Origin: an uncultured Flavobacteriaceae bacterium | Lineage (GTDB): Bacteria > Bacteroidota > Bacteroidia > Flavobacteriales > Flavobacteriaceae | Direction of reading: 5' to 3' | Length of the DNA: 64,000 nt | Assembly: GCA_947486785.1 (NCBI GenBank) | Contig: CANKUU010000003.1 | Span: forward strand, 1-64,000 | The notes under the pieces: model-generated | Database searches by the model: none | Seen by the model: the letters and a program-made list of their open reading frames with translations, nothing else | Told to the model about the DNA's origin: nothing | Position numbers and translations under genes: made by a program | In this document: positions 40,089-50,626 of the stretch, piece by piece | How positions within the stretch are numbered: the first letter of the stretch is position 1 | Layout of the letters: every line of letters starts with the position of its first letter

Positions 40089-40580
40089 CTACTTCATCGT
40101 TCGTACTTCTTTAGCTCCTAAAATCACTTTTTGTTTTAAACCTTCTTTGTAAAAAATGATTTTATCTAAAACGCATTTATCAGTAGAACCAATTATCTGT
40201 GCAGCAAGAATACCGGCATTTTTTGCTCCATTCAGCGCAACTGTAGCTACTGGAACGCCTCCGGGCATCTGAAGGATCGATAAAATTGAATCCCATCCGT
40301 CTATAGAGTTGCTGCTTTTTACGGGTACTCCTATAACTGGTAGCGGAGATAAAGACGCTACCATTCCTGGCAAATGTGCTGCTCCACCGGCACCTGCGAT
40401 AATTACCGTATAGCCATTGGTATGTGCATTTTTGCTAAAATCAAACAGTTTTTCGGGCGTTCTGTGCGCCGATACAATATCGACATCAACTTCAATATCA
40501 AATCCTTTTAAAATATCTATGGCATCTTGCATTACCGGTAGGTCGCTTGTGCTGCCCATTACAATGGCTACTTTACTCAT
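40089..40580 (-). CDS. purE: 5-(carboxyamino)imidazole ribonucleotide mutase
   Basis: VAIVMGSTSDLPVMQDA; VSAHRTPEKLF; IAGAGGAAHLPGMVAS. Confidence 0.97.
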   Translation of the reverse strand: MSKVAIVMGSTSDLPVMQDAIDILKGFDIEVDVDIVSAHRTPEKLFDFSKNAHTNGYTVIIAGAGGAAHLPGMVASLSPLPVIGVPVKSSNSIDGWDSILSILQMPGGVPVATVALNGAKNAGILAAQIIGSTDKCVLDKIIFYKEGLKQKVILGAKEVRTMK

Positions 40581-40581
40581 C

Positions 40582-41763
40582 TTATTTGCTGATTACTTTT
40601 ATGGTTTCTTTTACTTTTTGTGCAATTTTACGAGCTACATCTATATTTTTATTTACAATGGTAACATGTCCCATTTTTCTAAAAGGCCGGGTATGTTTTT
40701 TTCCATAAATGTGGGGCGTTACACCTTCCATCGACATAATTTCTTTCATATTTTCATAAACCACCTCGCCTTTATAACCCTCTGCACCCACTAAATTTAC
40801 CATAATACCCGCAACTTTACTATCGGTTTTGCCTAGAGGTAAGTTTAGAATAGCACGAATATGTTGTTCAAATTGATTGGTGTAACTTGCTTCTATGCTG
40901 TAATGACCACTATTATGGGGTCTAGGTGCTACTTCGTTTACTAAAATTTCATTGTCAGCGGTTTGAAACATTTCAACAGCCAAAATACCAACATGTCCAA
41001 TTTTATCAGAAACTTTTAAAGCTACTTCTTTCGCTCTTTCGGCAATACTAGCATCAATACGAGCAGGGCATATTACATATTCTACCTGATTTGCCTCAGG
41101 GTGAAATTCCATTTCTACCACAGGATAGGTAACTACCTCACCTGAAACATTTCTAACCACAATGACTGCTAGTTCATTTTTAAAAGGAATCATTTTTTCT
41201 GCAATACATTCACCTGCAGGTAAGCCTTCTAAATCGCTAAAACTTCTAATTACTTTTACCCCTTGCCCGTCGTAACCAAATTGAGCGGCTTTCCAAACAA
41301 ATGGGAAAGTTAAATTTTTGTTGTTTATACTATCTTTTATTTCACTTGCGAACGCAAAACGTAAAAAGTCGGCAGTTGGAATGTCGTTATCGGTATAAAA
41401 TAATTTTTGAGTTGCTTTGTTTTGAATTGTTCGAAGCGCTTTTGTCGGCGGATAAACGCTCACCCCCTCTTCTTCTAGCTTTATGAGGGCCTCAATATTT
41501 ACATTCTCAATTTCAATCGTTAAAACGTCAACTTGTTTTCCAAAATTATAAACGTCCTCAAAATTCATCAAGTTTCCTTGTACAAATTCGTCGCTAGCAA
41601 TTCTACAAGGAGCTTCGTTGGAAGCCTCTAAAACTTTGGTGTAAATATCAAACTTTCTAGTTTCATACAATAGCATTTTACCCAATTGTCCGCCTCCTAA
41701 AATTCCTAATTTGAAATTCGATGAAAAAAAGTTTTTAAAATTATCCTGTAGCATCTTGTTCAT
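40582..41763 (-). CDS. purK: 5-(carboxyamino)imidazole ribonucleotide synthase
   Basis: LGILGGGQLGKMLLYET; LAVEMFQTADNEILVNEVAPRPHNSGHYSIEA. Start 41763 or 41754 more likely than 41805. Confidence 0.95.
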   Translation of the reverse strand: MNKMLQDNFKNFFSSNFKLGILGGGQLGKMLLYETRKFDIYTKVLEASNEAPCRIASDEFVQGNLMNFEDVYNFGKQVDVLTIEIENVNIEALIKLEEEGVSVYPPTKALRTIQNKATQKLFYTDNDIPTADFLRFAFASEIKDSINNKNLTFPFVWKAAQFGYDGQGVKVIRSFSDLEGLPAGECIAEKMIPFKNELAVIVVRNVSGEVVTYPVVEMEFHPEANQVEYVICPARIDASIAERAKEVALKVSDKIGHVGILAVEMFQTADNEILVNEVAPRPHNSGHYSIEASYTNQFEQHIRAILNLPLGKTDSKVAGIMVNLVGAEGYKGEVVYENMKEIMSMEGVTPHIYGKKHTRPFRKMGHVTIVNKNIDVARKIAQKVKETIKVISK

Positions 41764-41863
41764 TCTTAAGACAAAAATACGTCGAATTACTAAAACCATT
41801 GGCATGCCTTTAAAAAAGCAAAATCAAAACAGTATATTTGCCCCTGTTAAACGCAAATTTTAA

Positions 41864-42967
41864 ATGCAAATACACGACAAATTTTTTGTGCCTTTTCTTT
41901 CCGAAGATCAGATATTGGCTGCCGTTAAGAAAGTAGCAGATAATATTGCGGAAGATTTTAAGAATGAAACACCCATTTTTGTTGGTGTTTTAAATGGCTC
42001 ATTTATGTTTGTTTCTGATTTTTTAAAGGCGTACCAGCATCCTTGTGAGGTTACTTTTGTTAAGATGAGCTCCTATGAGGGCTTAACCTCTACTGGTATT
42101 GTAGAAACATTACTTGATGTATCTGAAAATATTGAAGGTAAAAGTGTTATAATTTTAGAAGATATTATTGATTCAGGTCGCACTTTAAAGCATTTAATTC
42201 ATATGTTTTCTAACATTAATGTAAAAGAATTTAAAGTGGCGAGTCTTTTCTATAAATCGGAAGTTTATAGAGGTGAGTACCCTATTGACTATTTTGGAAT
42301 AGATATACCTGATAAATTTATAGTAGGTTACGGATTAGATTACAATGAATTAGGAAGAAATTTTAGAGAAGTATACCAATTAAAGCAACCAGATATGATT
42401 AACCTTGTATTATTCGGAAAACCGGGTGCAGGAAAAGGAACACAAGCAGAATTTTTAAAAGAAAAATATAATCTTAAACATATCTCTACAGGAGATGTTT
42501 TTCGATACAATATTAAGAACAATACAGATTTAGGTCTTTTGGCAAAATCTTATATTGATAATGGAGATTTGGTGCCTGACGAGGTGACCATTAAAATGTT
42601 GCAAGAAGAAGTAACTAAAAATGTAGCGGCAAGTGGTTTTATTTTTGATGGATTTCCGAGAACTACGGTTCAAGCTGAGGCTCTAGATGCTTTTTTGATG
42701 ACAAAAAACATGAAAATAAATGCTACCATTGCTCTTGAAGCTAATGACGAAGTTTTAATTCAACGTCTTTTAGAAAGAGGGAAATTAAGTGGTAGATCAG
42801 ATGACCAAGATGAAGATAAAATTCGCAATCGGTTTGATGAGTATAACCAAAAGACAGCTCCTTTAAAAAACTACTATCAAGAGCAGGGTAAATTTCATAG
42901 TGTTGATGGTATTGGTGCTATTGATGATGTTACAGCAAGATTGGCTAAGGTTATCGAAACTTTATAG
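41864..42967 (+). CDS. adk: Hypoxanthine phosphoribosyltransferase - adenylate kinase fusion
   Basis: N-terminal VIILEDIIDSGRTLKHLIHMF (PRTase PRPP loop) then MINLVLFGKPGAGKGTQAEFLKEKYNLKHISTGDVFR (Adk). Confidence 0.95.
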   Translation: MQIHDKFFVPFLSEDQILAAVKKVADNIAEDFKNETPIFVGVLNGSFMFVSDFLKAYQHPCEVTFVKMSSYEGLTSTGIVETLLDVSENIEGKSVIILEDIIDSGRTLKHLIHMFSNINVKEFKVASLFYKSEVYRGEYPIDYFGIDIPDKFIVGYGLDYNELGRNFREVYQLKQPDMINLVLFGKPGAGKGTQAEFLKEKYNLKHISTGDVFRYNIKNNTDLGLLAKSYIDNGDLVPDEVTIKMLQEEVTKNVAASGFIFDGFPRTTVQAEALDAFLMTKNMKINATIALEANDEVLIQRLLERGKLSGRSDDQDEDKIRNRFDEYNQKTAPLKNYYQEQGKFHSVDGIGAIDDVTARLAKVIETL

Positions 42968-42982
42968 TTTTATTTTGATATT

Positions 42983-43123
42983 ATGGCAGAGGAGGTGATT
43001 ACAACCAAAGAAGGACTAAAAGGGTGCCTTTATGTAGGTTGTTTAGCGGTTTTATTATTTGTACTTTCTGCAATTGCCTATTTCATCTACATCTATTACA
43101 TTGATGACTCATTACCTAATTAA
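42983..43123 (+). CDS. Small single-TM hypothetical protein (46 aa)
   Basis: ATG at 42983 to TAA at 43121: MAEEVITTKEGLKGCLYVGCLAVLLFVLSAIAYFIYIYYIDDSLPN; absent from the ORF track because it is short. Confidence 0.55.
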   Translation: MAEEVITTKEGLKGCLYVGCLAVLLFVLSAIAYFIYIYYIDDSLPN

Positions 43124-43171
43124 CAAAACACGTAAATAGTTCTTTGAACCTGAGATTATAAAATTTTTTAA

Positions 43172-44173
43172 ATGACAGAAGGCAATTTTGTAGATTATGT
43201 AAAGGTCTTTTTGACTTCTGGTAAAGGAGGAAAAGGATCTGTTCACTTACATCGCGAAAAATTTATTACCAAAGGAGGACCAGATGGTGGTGATGGTGGT
43301 CGTGGAGGTCATATCATTCTAAGAGGTAACCAAAATTTATGGACGCTAGTTACTTTTAAATACAAAAAGCACTTTAAGGCGGGTCATGGAGGCCATGGTA
43401 GCAAGAGTAGAAGTTCTGGAGCAGATGGTGAAGATGTTTTTTTAGATGTTCCTTTGGGTACAATTTTAAAAGATGCAGAAACCAATGAGGTAATATTAGA
43501 AATTACAGAACACGGCGAAGAAAAAATTGTTGTAGAAGGGGGTATGGGTGGCCGTGGAAACTGGCACTTTAGATCATCAACTAATCAAACACCCCGATAT
43601 GCGCAACCAGGTATGGAAGGTCAAGAAAGAGATTTTATTCTTGAACTTAAAATTTTGGCCGATGTTGGTTTAGTTGGTTTTCCAAATGCAGGAAAATCTA
43701 CCTTATTGTCGGTTGTTACTTCGGCAAAACCCAAAATAGCGGACTATGAATTTACAACACTAAAACCTAATTTAGGTATTGTTGAATATCGAGATTTTCA
43801 AAGTTTTGTAATGGCTGATATTCCGGGTATTATTGAAGGAGCTGCAGAAGGTAAAGGTTTAGGACATTATTTTTTACGACATATTGAGCGAAATGCGACA
43901 CTTCTTTTTTTAATTCCTGCTGATAGTAAAGATATCAGTAGAGAATATGAAATTCTATTAGATGAGTTGCGTAGATATAACCCCGAGTTATTAGACAAAC
44001 AACGCTTAGTGGCTATATCTAAAAGTGATATGCTCGATGATGAATTGATTGCCGAAATGCGTACGATTTTAGATGTAGATTTAAAGGGTGTGCCCTATAT
44101 GTTTATTTCCTCTGTGGCACAACAGGGTATTACAGAACTCAAAGATCGACTTTGGAGAATGTTGAACCATTAA
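43172..44173 (+). CDS. obg: GTPase Obg
   Basis: [77 protein letters not shown]. Confidence 0.97.
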   Translation: MTEGNFVDYVKVFLTSGKGGKGSVHLHREKFITKGGPDGGDGGRGGHIILRGNQNLWTLVTFKYKKHFKAGHGGHGSKSRSSGADGEDVFLDVPLGTILKDAETNEVILEITEHGEEKIVVEGGMGGRGNWHFRSSTNQTPRYAQPGMEGQERDFILELKILADVGLVGFPNAGKSTLLSVVTSAKPKIADYEFTTLKPNLGIVEYRDFQSFVMADIPGIIEGAAEGKGLGHYFLRHIERNATLLFLIPADSKDISREYEILLDELRRYNPELLDKQRLVAISKSDMLDDELIAEMRTILDVDLKGVPYMFISSVAQQGITELKDRLWRMLNH

Positions 44174-44303
44174 TTTAATAAGTGTTTAACAAACCCCAAT
44201 CATTAAAAAAAAAGCTAAAGAGTATACCTTGTTCTTTTAGGGTAATTTGGCTTTTTTAAGTTTGTTTTTACCTAATTTGTTCTCATGTAAAGATTATAAT
44301 TTT

Positions 44304-47300
44304 CTACTGTATGCTTATACGAACGCCTTTAGAATGGCTGCTAAATTCTGGTGCATACATGCTTTTAATGCTGGTGATGCCGTTACTAAAATCTCCTTTA
44401 TTATTAACACGTAGGTCATATTCGAAAATAAAAACCCCTTTAGGCAAGTAATCAAAAAAGAAGTTAGTACTTGCATCTTTGGTGCTTTCATAGTATCCAA
44501 GTCCGTCTTGCCATTTATAGCTTGAGATTACATTTACAGGCTCAAATCCGGCAGCACGCATGTCTTTCATATGAACAAATTCCATTGGGCGATCTACGCG
44601 TAACTCAATACGAACCTTTACTAAATCGCCAATCTTAATAATCGTGTTATTTGTAATTTTTGATATCTCTTCTCCTGTAGCGGTATTCTTTTTTAAGAAC
44701 AGGTTTTTTTTCAATTTTAGGGGAGTTTCGGCGTTTGAAATTTTATCTAAATCCTCAAAATATTGCCAGTAAAGAGCTCCCCAAGAGATACCTGCCTCTT
44801 TCTTATTAAGTTTAATTTCAGCAAGTTTAGGATTTATTTCTGCGGCATTCCATGTGGTTTTGTAATACCCAGTTCTTGCTTCAACCTTTACGTTCTCTAA
44901 TTTGGCATCTTCAATTTTATGTCCTGCTACTGAAACCTCCACAGCATCGGCTACCGAAAGCCAATCACTTCCTTTAAGTAATAGTGCATATACTGCTTCT
45001 GAGGTTGCTTTGGTTGTTTTCCATTGGTTGGTTTGTTTGTTTTTTAAAAGCCATATTTTTAGGCTATTTACGGTTTTAACATCTGCCGAATCTATTTCTG
45101 AAAAAGCTTCGATTAATAAAGATTGTGTTTCTATTGGAGCTTGGTGCCAATACCAAGAATTGGTGTTTTCTTTCCAATACATGCCTAATTCATTAGAACT
45201 AATGCTGTTTTCTTTTAAAGAGCGTAGCAGCAGGCTTGCTGTTTTATAATCGCCCGTTCTGTGCATAATTAAGGCTATTAAACCTTTTGCATAGAGACTT
45301 TTATTTGGCCAAAATTTTTCAGCTTGTTTTTTATAATAGGCGCTTACTTCATCAACCTTTTTAGAAGTCTTAATGTGCTTAAAAAAACTTCGCATATACA
45401 AATAATATAGCTGTGACTCACTTAGAAGGTCAATATCAATATTTTTAGTATTCTTTTTCATTCTTGTATACGCTGCTATAAACTCTTGATCTAAGTAGGC
45501 AATTGCTTTTCTTAGTATTTTTTCAGTATCGATATTATTTGAAATTGCCCCTATTTTAATTAAATGTCCTAAGCCAGTTACAATATACTGCGTAATAAAA
45601 CGGTTATCAGGTCCGCCATTAAACCAAGGCCAAGCACCTGATGATTTTTGGTTTTGTTTTAATTTTGATAAGGCTATTATTTGCTCACTTTTCATCTTAT
45701 TTAAATTAAAAAGTAAGCCGATACGTTTTTTCTGTTCTGTTTCTGATTGCGCATCTCTTAGCCAAGGAGTTTCTTGAATTAGAAGTGATTTTAATTCTTG
45801 ATTTTTTTCTAAGTTACTAAGCAAAGCATCAGAATTAGACCAAACTTTAAAAACTTCTTGCAGTTTAGTATTACTATTTGCAACAAAACTTGCTAGTGTA
45901 TTAGCATAGTATTTAGAAAACGTTTGTTCGTTACAATCATACGGGTATTCCATTAAATAAGGGAGTGCCTGAAGTGCATACCAAGCAGGGTTAGAGGTAA
46001 TTTCTAAGCTTAATTTATGATGTTTTAGACTACTTGATGAGCTGGTTTTTAACTTGTTCAAAGTAAATGTTTTAGTTTCACCACCTTTTACCCACATGGG
46101 TAAGGTTTCGGTAACTAGCATTTTGTTCGATAATACGGGTAGTAGATTTTGCTCCCCATCACTAAAGGCACCAGCTCTTGCAATTACTTTGTGCTGTACA
46201 GCTTGAATACCTTTTGGAATTGATAATTGCCAAGAAACTTGAGTGTTGCCACTAGAAGCTACACTAAACGTTAATTCGCCATTTTTAGAATGCTGATTAT
46301 CTGTCTCAACCAAAATTTTGTGAGTAATATTTTCGCCTGTTAAGGCATCTGTAAGCACTAATTTTGCGATACCCGATAGTTTTTTGTCTGATAAATTAAC
46401 AATTTTACTACTTAGGGTTATTCGATCACCTTCTCTTAGAAATCTGGGCATATTGGGTACTACCATAAGTTCTTTTTTAGTAACCGTTTGCAAGGTTTGA
46501 TACGTGGTTTCTAAGGTTTTTGTATGTGCCAAAAGTTGTAATTTCCATTGGCTAAGAGCTTCGGGAGTACTAAAGCTAAAAGAAATAGTGCCTTCTTTAT
46601 TTGTACGCAGTTGAGGAAAGAAAAAGGCAGTTTCTTGAAGATTTTTTCTAATTTTAATGGGTTTGTATTTATTTTGAGGACTATTTTTTTCTAGCTCTTC
46701 ACCACCGGATTCAGTAACTTCATTACGATTTAGATTTACTTCAGAAGCCATATTATCTTGAGGGTCAAAAGACACCTGTTCTTGTGTTTTGCCCATCATT
46801 TGCATTTCAGCGTTTTCGTGAGATGCACTCATCATTTTCCATTTGGTTTGTTTGGTATAGGGCGGCTGTCCAAATTGAAAACCAAACCAATGCAAGGTGT
46901 CAAAATTTTGAGAGCTAGTGCTATAGGCTGTGTAATTGTTGAAAGTGCTAAACATATTTGTTTTAAAACATGATTTTGCATTTGCAATCATTCGAGAATA
47001 ATAGTTGGGGGTGTTCCAAGGTTTAAATGTCCAATTATGATTTCGAAGCGCATCTAAAGAGGCATCATACATGCCAGCTAGCAATTCTGCAGACACCTTA
47101 TCTCCCTTTGGTCCTTTAATTTTAAAAGACCATGTTTCCTCTGAACCAGGTTTCAGTTTATCTCTAAAGGTGAGTGTTTCAATTTCTAAGTCAGTACTTG
47201 GGTATGGCACTTTAACTACTATATTGCCAGCTTTAAAATAGTTTTGAAATGCAAAGCTATAAGTAATCGCAAAACCACCTAAATCATCTGATTTAATTGG

Positions 47301-50300
47301 TACGGTGAAAGTCTTTGAGTTATTGTTTAAGTGCACCAAATGTGTAGCTACAACGGTATGGTTTTTTTCTACATGAACAGTTATTGTAAGGTCTTTAGCA
47401 CTTGAAAGAAGGGTTACTTTTGCGATATCTCCGGCGACGTAATTTTTTTTATCAGTTTTGATTTGAAATAACTGATTATCAGCTATTTTTCTATCCTTAA
47501 AACTAAATAACGATGTTTGTATCTCGTCTTTTACTAGCTGGCCAAATTTATCTTTTGTTTCAAGTTCAATGACATAGGTGCCTGATCGCCAATTTTTTGC
47601 GATTTCTAAGTTGATTTCTTTAGATTTTTTAGTGTCGAAATTTGTTTGCCATACAAGTGCTTCTTTTTTCCACGAAACCGAATCGTGTTCGTTGTTATAG
47701 GGATCATAAGGGTATAGTTGTTTAAATTTTTCTTTGCTAAACCCAACATAATCAGGTGCTGGCCAAGTTCGGGGACGAAGTACACGACTAGGCGCTTTTA
47801 ACTTATACACTTTTATGGTGCCTTTTGAAGCAACAAATTCTCCGTTAAGGTTTTTGGTTGTTATCGTTAATTTATGATCAATATTTTTATCTAAAAGCTT
47901 CGCAATTTCTAGGTGTGCATCAAGGGCATGATACCCAACTGATACGATAGTTTTAGTAGTTTGTGTTTCGCCGTTAATATCAGTTACAGCTGCACTTATT
48001 TCATATTTGAAAGTGGGTAAATTTTTCTTCGCAATAGTAAGATCAGGTAAGGCTTTAAAATTGATGTTATAGTTTCCGTCGCCATCTGTTGTAGTTTTAC
48101 CATGTGCAATTTCTTGAGGGTGACTTTGTTGGTAAGGACTATGTCGGTAGTACCATTGGGGAAACTGTATGAGTCTTTTAACCCGGTAGCTAACCTTTGC
48201 GTAAGCAATAGTACTGCCTGCAAAGGCGACGGCTTTGCCTTTAACCCTAATGCTATCATTTACCATATAGCTTTCTTTAATTGGGTCAAAATAGGTTTCA
48301 AATTTGGAACGTTTATATTCTTCAACTGAAAAATTGGTATAGCCAAATATATTTGCGGTTTTTGAACTTACATTCATTGAAAAACTACCTAAAACCCCAT
48401 TATTTGGCAGTATATATTCGCCAGAAAATGAGCCATAATCATTAGTGATAAGCTCTTGCTTATTTATTATTTGTCCGTTTACATCAAATATTTGAACAGT
48501 TACCTTAGTGTTCGTAATAATTGAAGATTTGTTTTTGCCCTTTTTTATGGCAATACCCTTAAAGTATAGGGGTTGGCCAGGGCGGTATATACTTCTATCT
48601 GTAAATAAAAAACAAGAATAAGAATCTTTTTTAGTCTCGTTTTGGCGCCATCTGTTTAGATAGTAGCCATTAAAAAATGCCTTCTCATTGTTATAGTTAG
48701 CTATTATTTTGATATCACTCCATGTGTCTTTAGAAAGCGGAATACTGACCATTCCTTTTTGATTTGTAACTAAATTTTTTGTTTGCGGTGCGTCATTATA
48801 GTTTAAACGATAGCTAAAGTTAATTGTAGCCCCAGAAATTGGTTTACCAGTGTTTCTATGAATCAGTTGAAAGTCTTTCTTCGTATTACCTTGAAAAGTT
48901 ACTAAGGCCATATCGGTTACTTGTACAGGGTTATAAGAAAAGACATTCTTACTGTTATCTTTTGGTTGAGCTAAAATTAAATAGTATCCATTAGCTAAAG
49001 GCGGAATTAATACCTCTGTGCTATGTTCTTGAAAATCATGTTCGTTTTTTAAGGTTACTTCCCATTTTTTAATGCGATCTAGATTTTTAATAAAGGCTAA
49101 TTTTTTTTCTTCTGAATATAGATCTGATAGCATTTTAAATTGCTTAGGTGTTAATTTATATGCAGATAGTTCTAAGAAATTGTAGTTTTTATAAGTAACC
49201 AATAGGCGAGAAGTTTTATTTACAGGAATAAAGCTTTCACCAACTAAAGAAAGGCGTTGCGCCTGCAGTTGCTTTTTTAGTTGTTTACATTTTTCTGCGC
49301 CTGCACTAGAAGGATATGCTGCAATTACCATTTCGCATAGGTCAATTGCTTCTTTTAATTTCCAACGATGTTTTTCTTGATTTTTAGCCTTATAAGTTTT
49401 ACCTAGCTGTGCTAGCAGAGAAGCCAGTTCATAATTGTATAAACTGGAGGCTAGGTTATCTTTTGATGTTTGTGCTAATTCGTGTAGTACTTTTAATAAC
49501 TGTTGATCTTTATTTTTGAACGAGGCATTCTGATATACAAATAGCAAACGTTCAATATCAACGCTGGCATATGCATAGCTTTTTTTAGAATTTGAGTGGT
49601 AACGCAAGAGCTTTTGATAAAGCTGTAAAGCTTTTACATGTAAAGATAATTTGTCTTCTGTCGGAATATTTTTTTTGATAAAAGTTTCGCCGTCGCTTAG
49701 TAGTTCAGGATCATTTATTTCAAAAAAGTCAGCGGGTCGGATGATATTATTTTCATCGGTTTTATAAAAATCTAATGCATTGTGCGCGAGCAGGTCAAAA
49801 AGACTTGGGCGATAATCTTCAGAGCCATCTTGTTTATTTAAAAGAATATTATATTTCGATATGGGTACTTCTTTTAAGCCTTCTTCATTGGCTAAAGAGG
49901 CCTCAAAAAATAGTCTTATTTCTTGATGTAAGTTCGGTAAGTCCCAAGTTCTAAAATCAGTAGTATCTTCTTTTGTAGCTATTTTTGTTCTTTGGTAAAA
50001 TTTATATCTGTTTTGCTGAAAATACTGCCAATACATATTCGCCAAATAGCTTTGTAGAATATTTTTAATAGGAAAGTTCGATTTTTCTATTTCAGCTTTA
50101 AAATCATTTATAATAAGAAGCTGGGCATCTTCTTTTAATAGTAGGCTGTATTTTGATTTGTACAGTAAAGCTTTTATGGTTTGTACTCCGTTTTTTTCTT
50201 TTTTAGCCTTATCTGAGATTTCGCTAACGATAGCTAAGGCAGATTTAGTTAAGGTTTTTTTTTCGTGTTTTTCTACTTGATTCCATAAGCTTTCAAAGCT

Positions 50301-50372
50301 ATTGCTAGTATTTTGCGATTGTGCAATTCGCGAAAAAAGAATTAGGATAACTATAGTTGTGATATGTTTCAT
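44304..50372 (-). CDS. Bacterial alpha-2-macroglobulin family protein with CxEQ thioester motif
   Basis: 2022 aa; MG2-like DRSIYRPGQPLYFKGI; LSQWKLQLLAHT; YPYDCNEQTFSKYYANTLASF. Confidence 0.92.
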   Translation of the reverse strand: MKHITTIVILILFSRIAQSQNTSNSFESLWNQVEKHEKKTLTKSALAIVSEISDKAKKEKNGVQTIKALLYKSKYSLLLKEDAQLLIINDFKAEIEKSNFPIKNILQSYLANMYWQYFQQNRYKFYQRTKIATKEDTTDFRTWDLPNLHQEIRLFFEASLANEEGLKEVPISKYNILLNKQDGSEDYRPSLFDLLAHNALDFYKTDENNIIRPADFFEINDPELLSDGETFIKKNIPTEDKLSLHVKALQLYQKLLRYHSNSKKSYAYASVDIERLLFVYQNASFKNKDQQLLKVLHELAQTSKDNLASSLYNYELASLLAQLGKTYKAKNQEKHRWKLKEAIDLCEMVIAAYPSSAGAEKCKQLKKQLQAQRLSLVGESFIPVNKTSRLLVTYKNYNFLELSAYKLTPKQFKMLSDLYSEEKKLAFIKNLDRIKKWEVTLKNEHDFQEHSTEVLIPPLANGYYLILAQPKDNSKNVFSYNPVQVTDMALVTFQGNTKKDFQLIHRNTGKPISGATINFSYRLNYNDAPQTKNLVTNQKGMVSIPLSKDTWSDIKIIANYNNEKAFFNGYYLNRWRQNETKKDSYSCFLFTDRSIYRPGQPLYFKGIAIKKGKNKSSIITNTKVTVQIFDVNGQIINKQELITNDYGSFSGEYILPNNGVLGSFSMNVSSKTANIFGYTNFSVEEYKRSKFETYFDPIKESYMVNDSIRVKGKAVAFAGSTIAYAKVSYRVKRLIQFPQWYYRHSPYQQSHPQEIAHGKTTTDGDGNYNINFKALPDLTIAKKNLPTFKYEISAAVTDINGETQTTKTIVSVGYHALDAHLEIAKLLDKNIDHKLTITTKNLNGEFVASKGTIKVYKLKAPSRVLRPRTWPAPDYVGFSKEKFKQLYPYDPYNNEHDSVSWKKEALVWQTNFDTKKSKEINLEIAKNWRSGTYVIELETKDKFGQLVKDEIQTSLFSFKDRKIADNQLFQIKTDKKNYVAGDIAKVTLLSSAKDLTITVHVEKNHTVVATHLVHLNNNSKTFTVPIKSDDLGGFAITYSFAFQNYFKAGNIVVKVPYPSTDLEIETLTFRDKLKPGSEETWSFKIKGPKGDKVSAELLAGMYDASLDALRNHNWTFKPWNTPNYYSRMIANAKSCFKTNMFSTFNNYTAYSTSSQNFDTLHWFGFQFGQPPYTKQTKWKMMSASHENAEMQMMGKTQEQVSFDPQDNMASEVNLNRNEVTESGGEELEKNSPQNKYKPIKIRKNLQETAFFFPQLRTNKEGTISFSFSTPEALSQWKLQLLAHTKTLETTYQTLQTVTKKELMVVPNMPRFLREGDRITLSSKIVNLSDKKLSGIAKLVLTDALTGENITHKILVETDNQHSKNGELTFSVASSGNTQVSWQLSIPKGIQAVQHKVIARAGAFSDGEQNLLPVLSNKMLVTETLPMWVKGGETKTFTLNKLKTSSSSSLKHHKLSLEITSNPAWYALQALPYLMEYPYDCNEQTFSKYYANTLASFVANSNTKLQEVFKVWSNSDALLSNLEKNQELKSLLIQETPWLRDAQSETEQKKRIGLLFNLNKMKSEQIIALSKLKQNQKSSGAWPWFNGGPDNRFITQYIVTGLGHLIKIGAISNNIDTEKILRKAIAYLDQEFIAAYTRMKKNTKNIDIDLLSESQLYYLYMRSFFKHIKTSKKVDEVSAYYKKQAEKFWPNKSLYAKGLIALIMHRTGDYKTASLLLRSLKENSISSNELGMYWKENTNSWYWHQAPIETQSLLIEAFSEIDSADVKTVNSLKIWLLKNKQTNQWKTTKATSEAVYALLLKGSDWLSVADAVEVSVAGHKIEDAKLENVKVEARTGYYKTTWNAAEINPKLAEIKLNKKEAGISWGALYWQYFEDLDKISNAETPLKLKKNLFLKKNTATGEEISKITNNTIIKIGDLVKVRIELRVDRPMEFVHMKDMRAAGFEPVNVISSYKWQDGLGYYESTKDASTNFFFDYLPKGVFIFEYDLRVNNKGDFSNGITSIKSMYAPEFSSHSKGVRISIQ

Positions 50373-50591
50373 TTGTACCTTCTTGTTTAGATCAAATTAC
50401 CGAAGTGGTATGCGATACTTTTAAAACACTAAGATATGCAACAAATATGCCACTTAAAGGGTTGCTATAATAAGGTCATTTAGTTGGGCTTTATTTTTAC
50501 TTAAGTAAAGTGGCATTTTAGATATTTAAAATGCTTGTACAACCCTAGCTTTTTAACTCGGCTTGTACAAGCATTGCTTATTTGCTGCATT

Positions 50592-50623
50592 AAAAACTAC
50601 CTCATTTTTTTAACTGAGGTTTT
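50592..50623 (-). terminator. Terminator downstream of the PorE-like gene
   Basis: ACCTCA...TGAGGT hairpin with AAAAC / TTTT flanks; minus strand ends in AGTTTTTAAT. Confidence 0.5.
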
Positions 50624-50626
50624 GAT

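Noticed and set aside
47996-48259. 87-aa minus-strand ORF within the macroglobulin gene
   Set aside because: Out-of-frame internal ORF in a long intact CDS; no sign of a frameshift.
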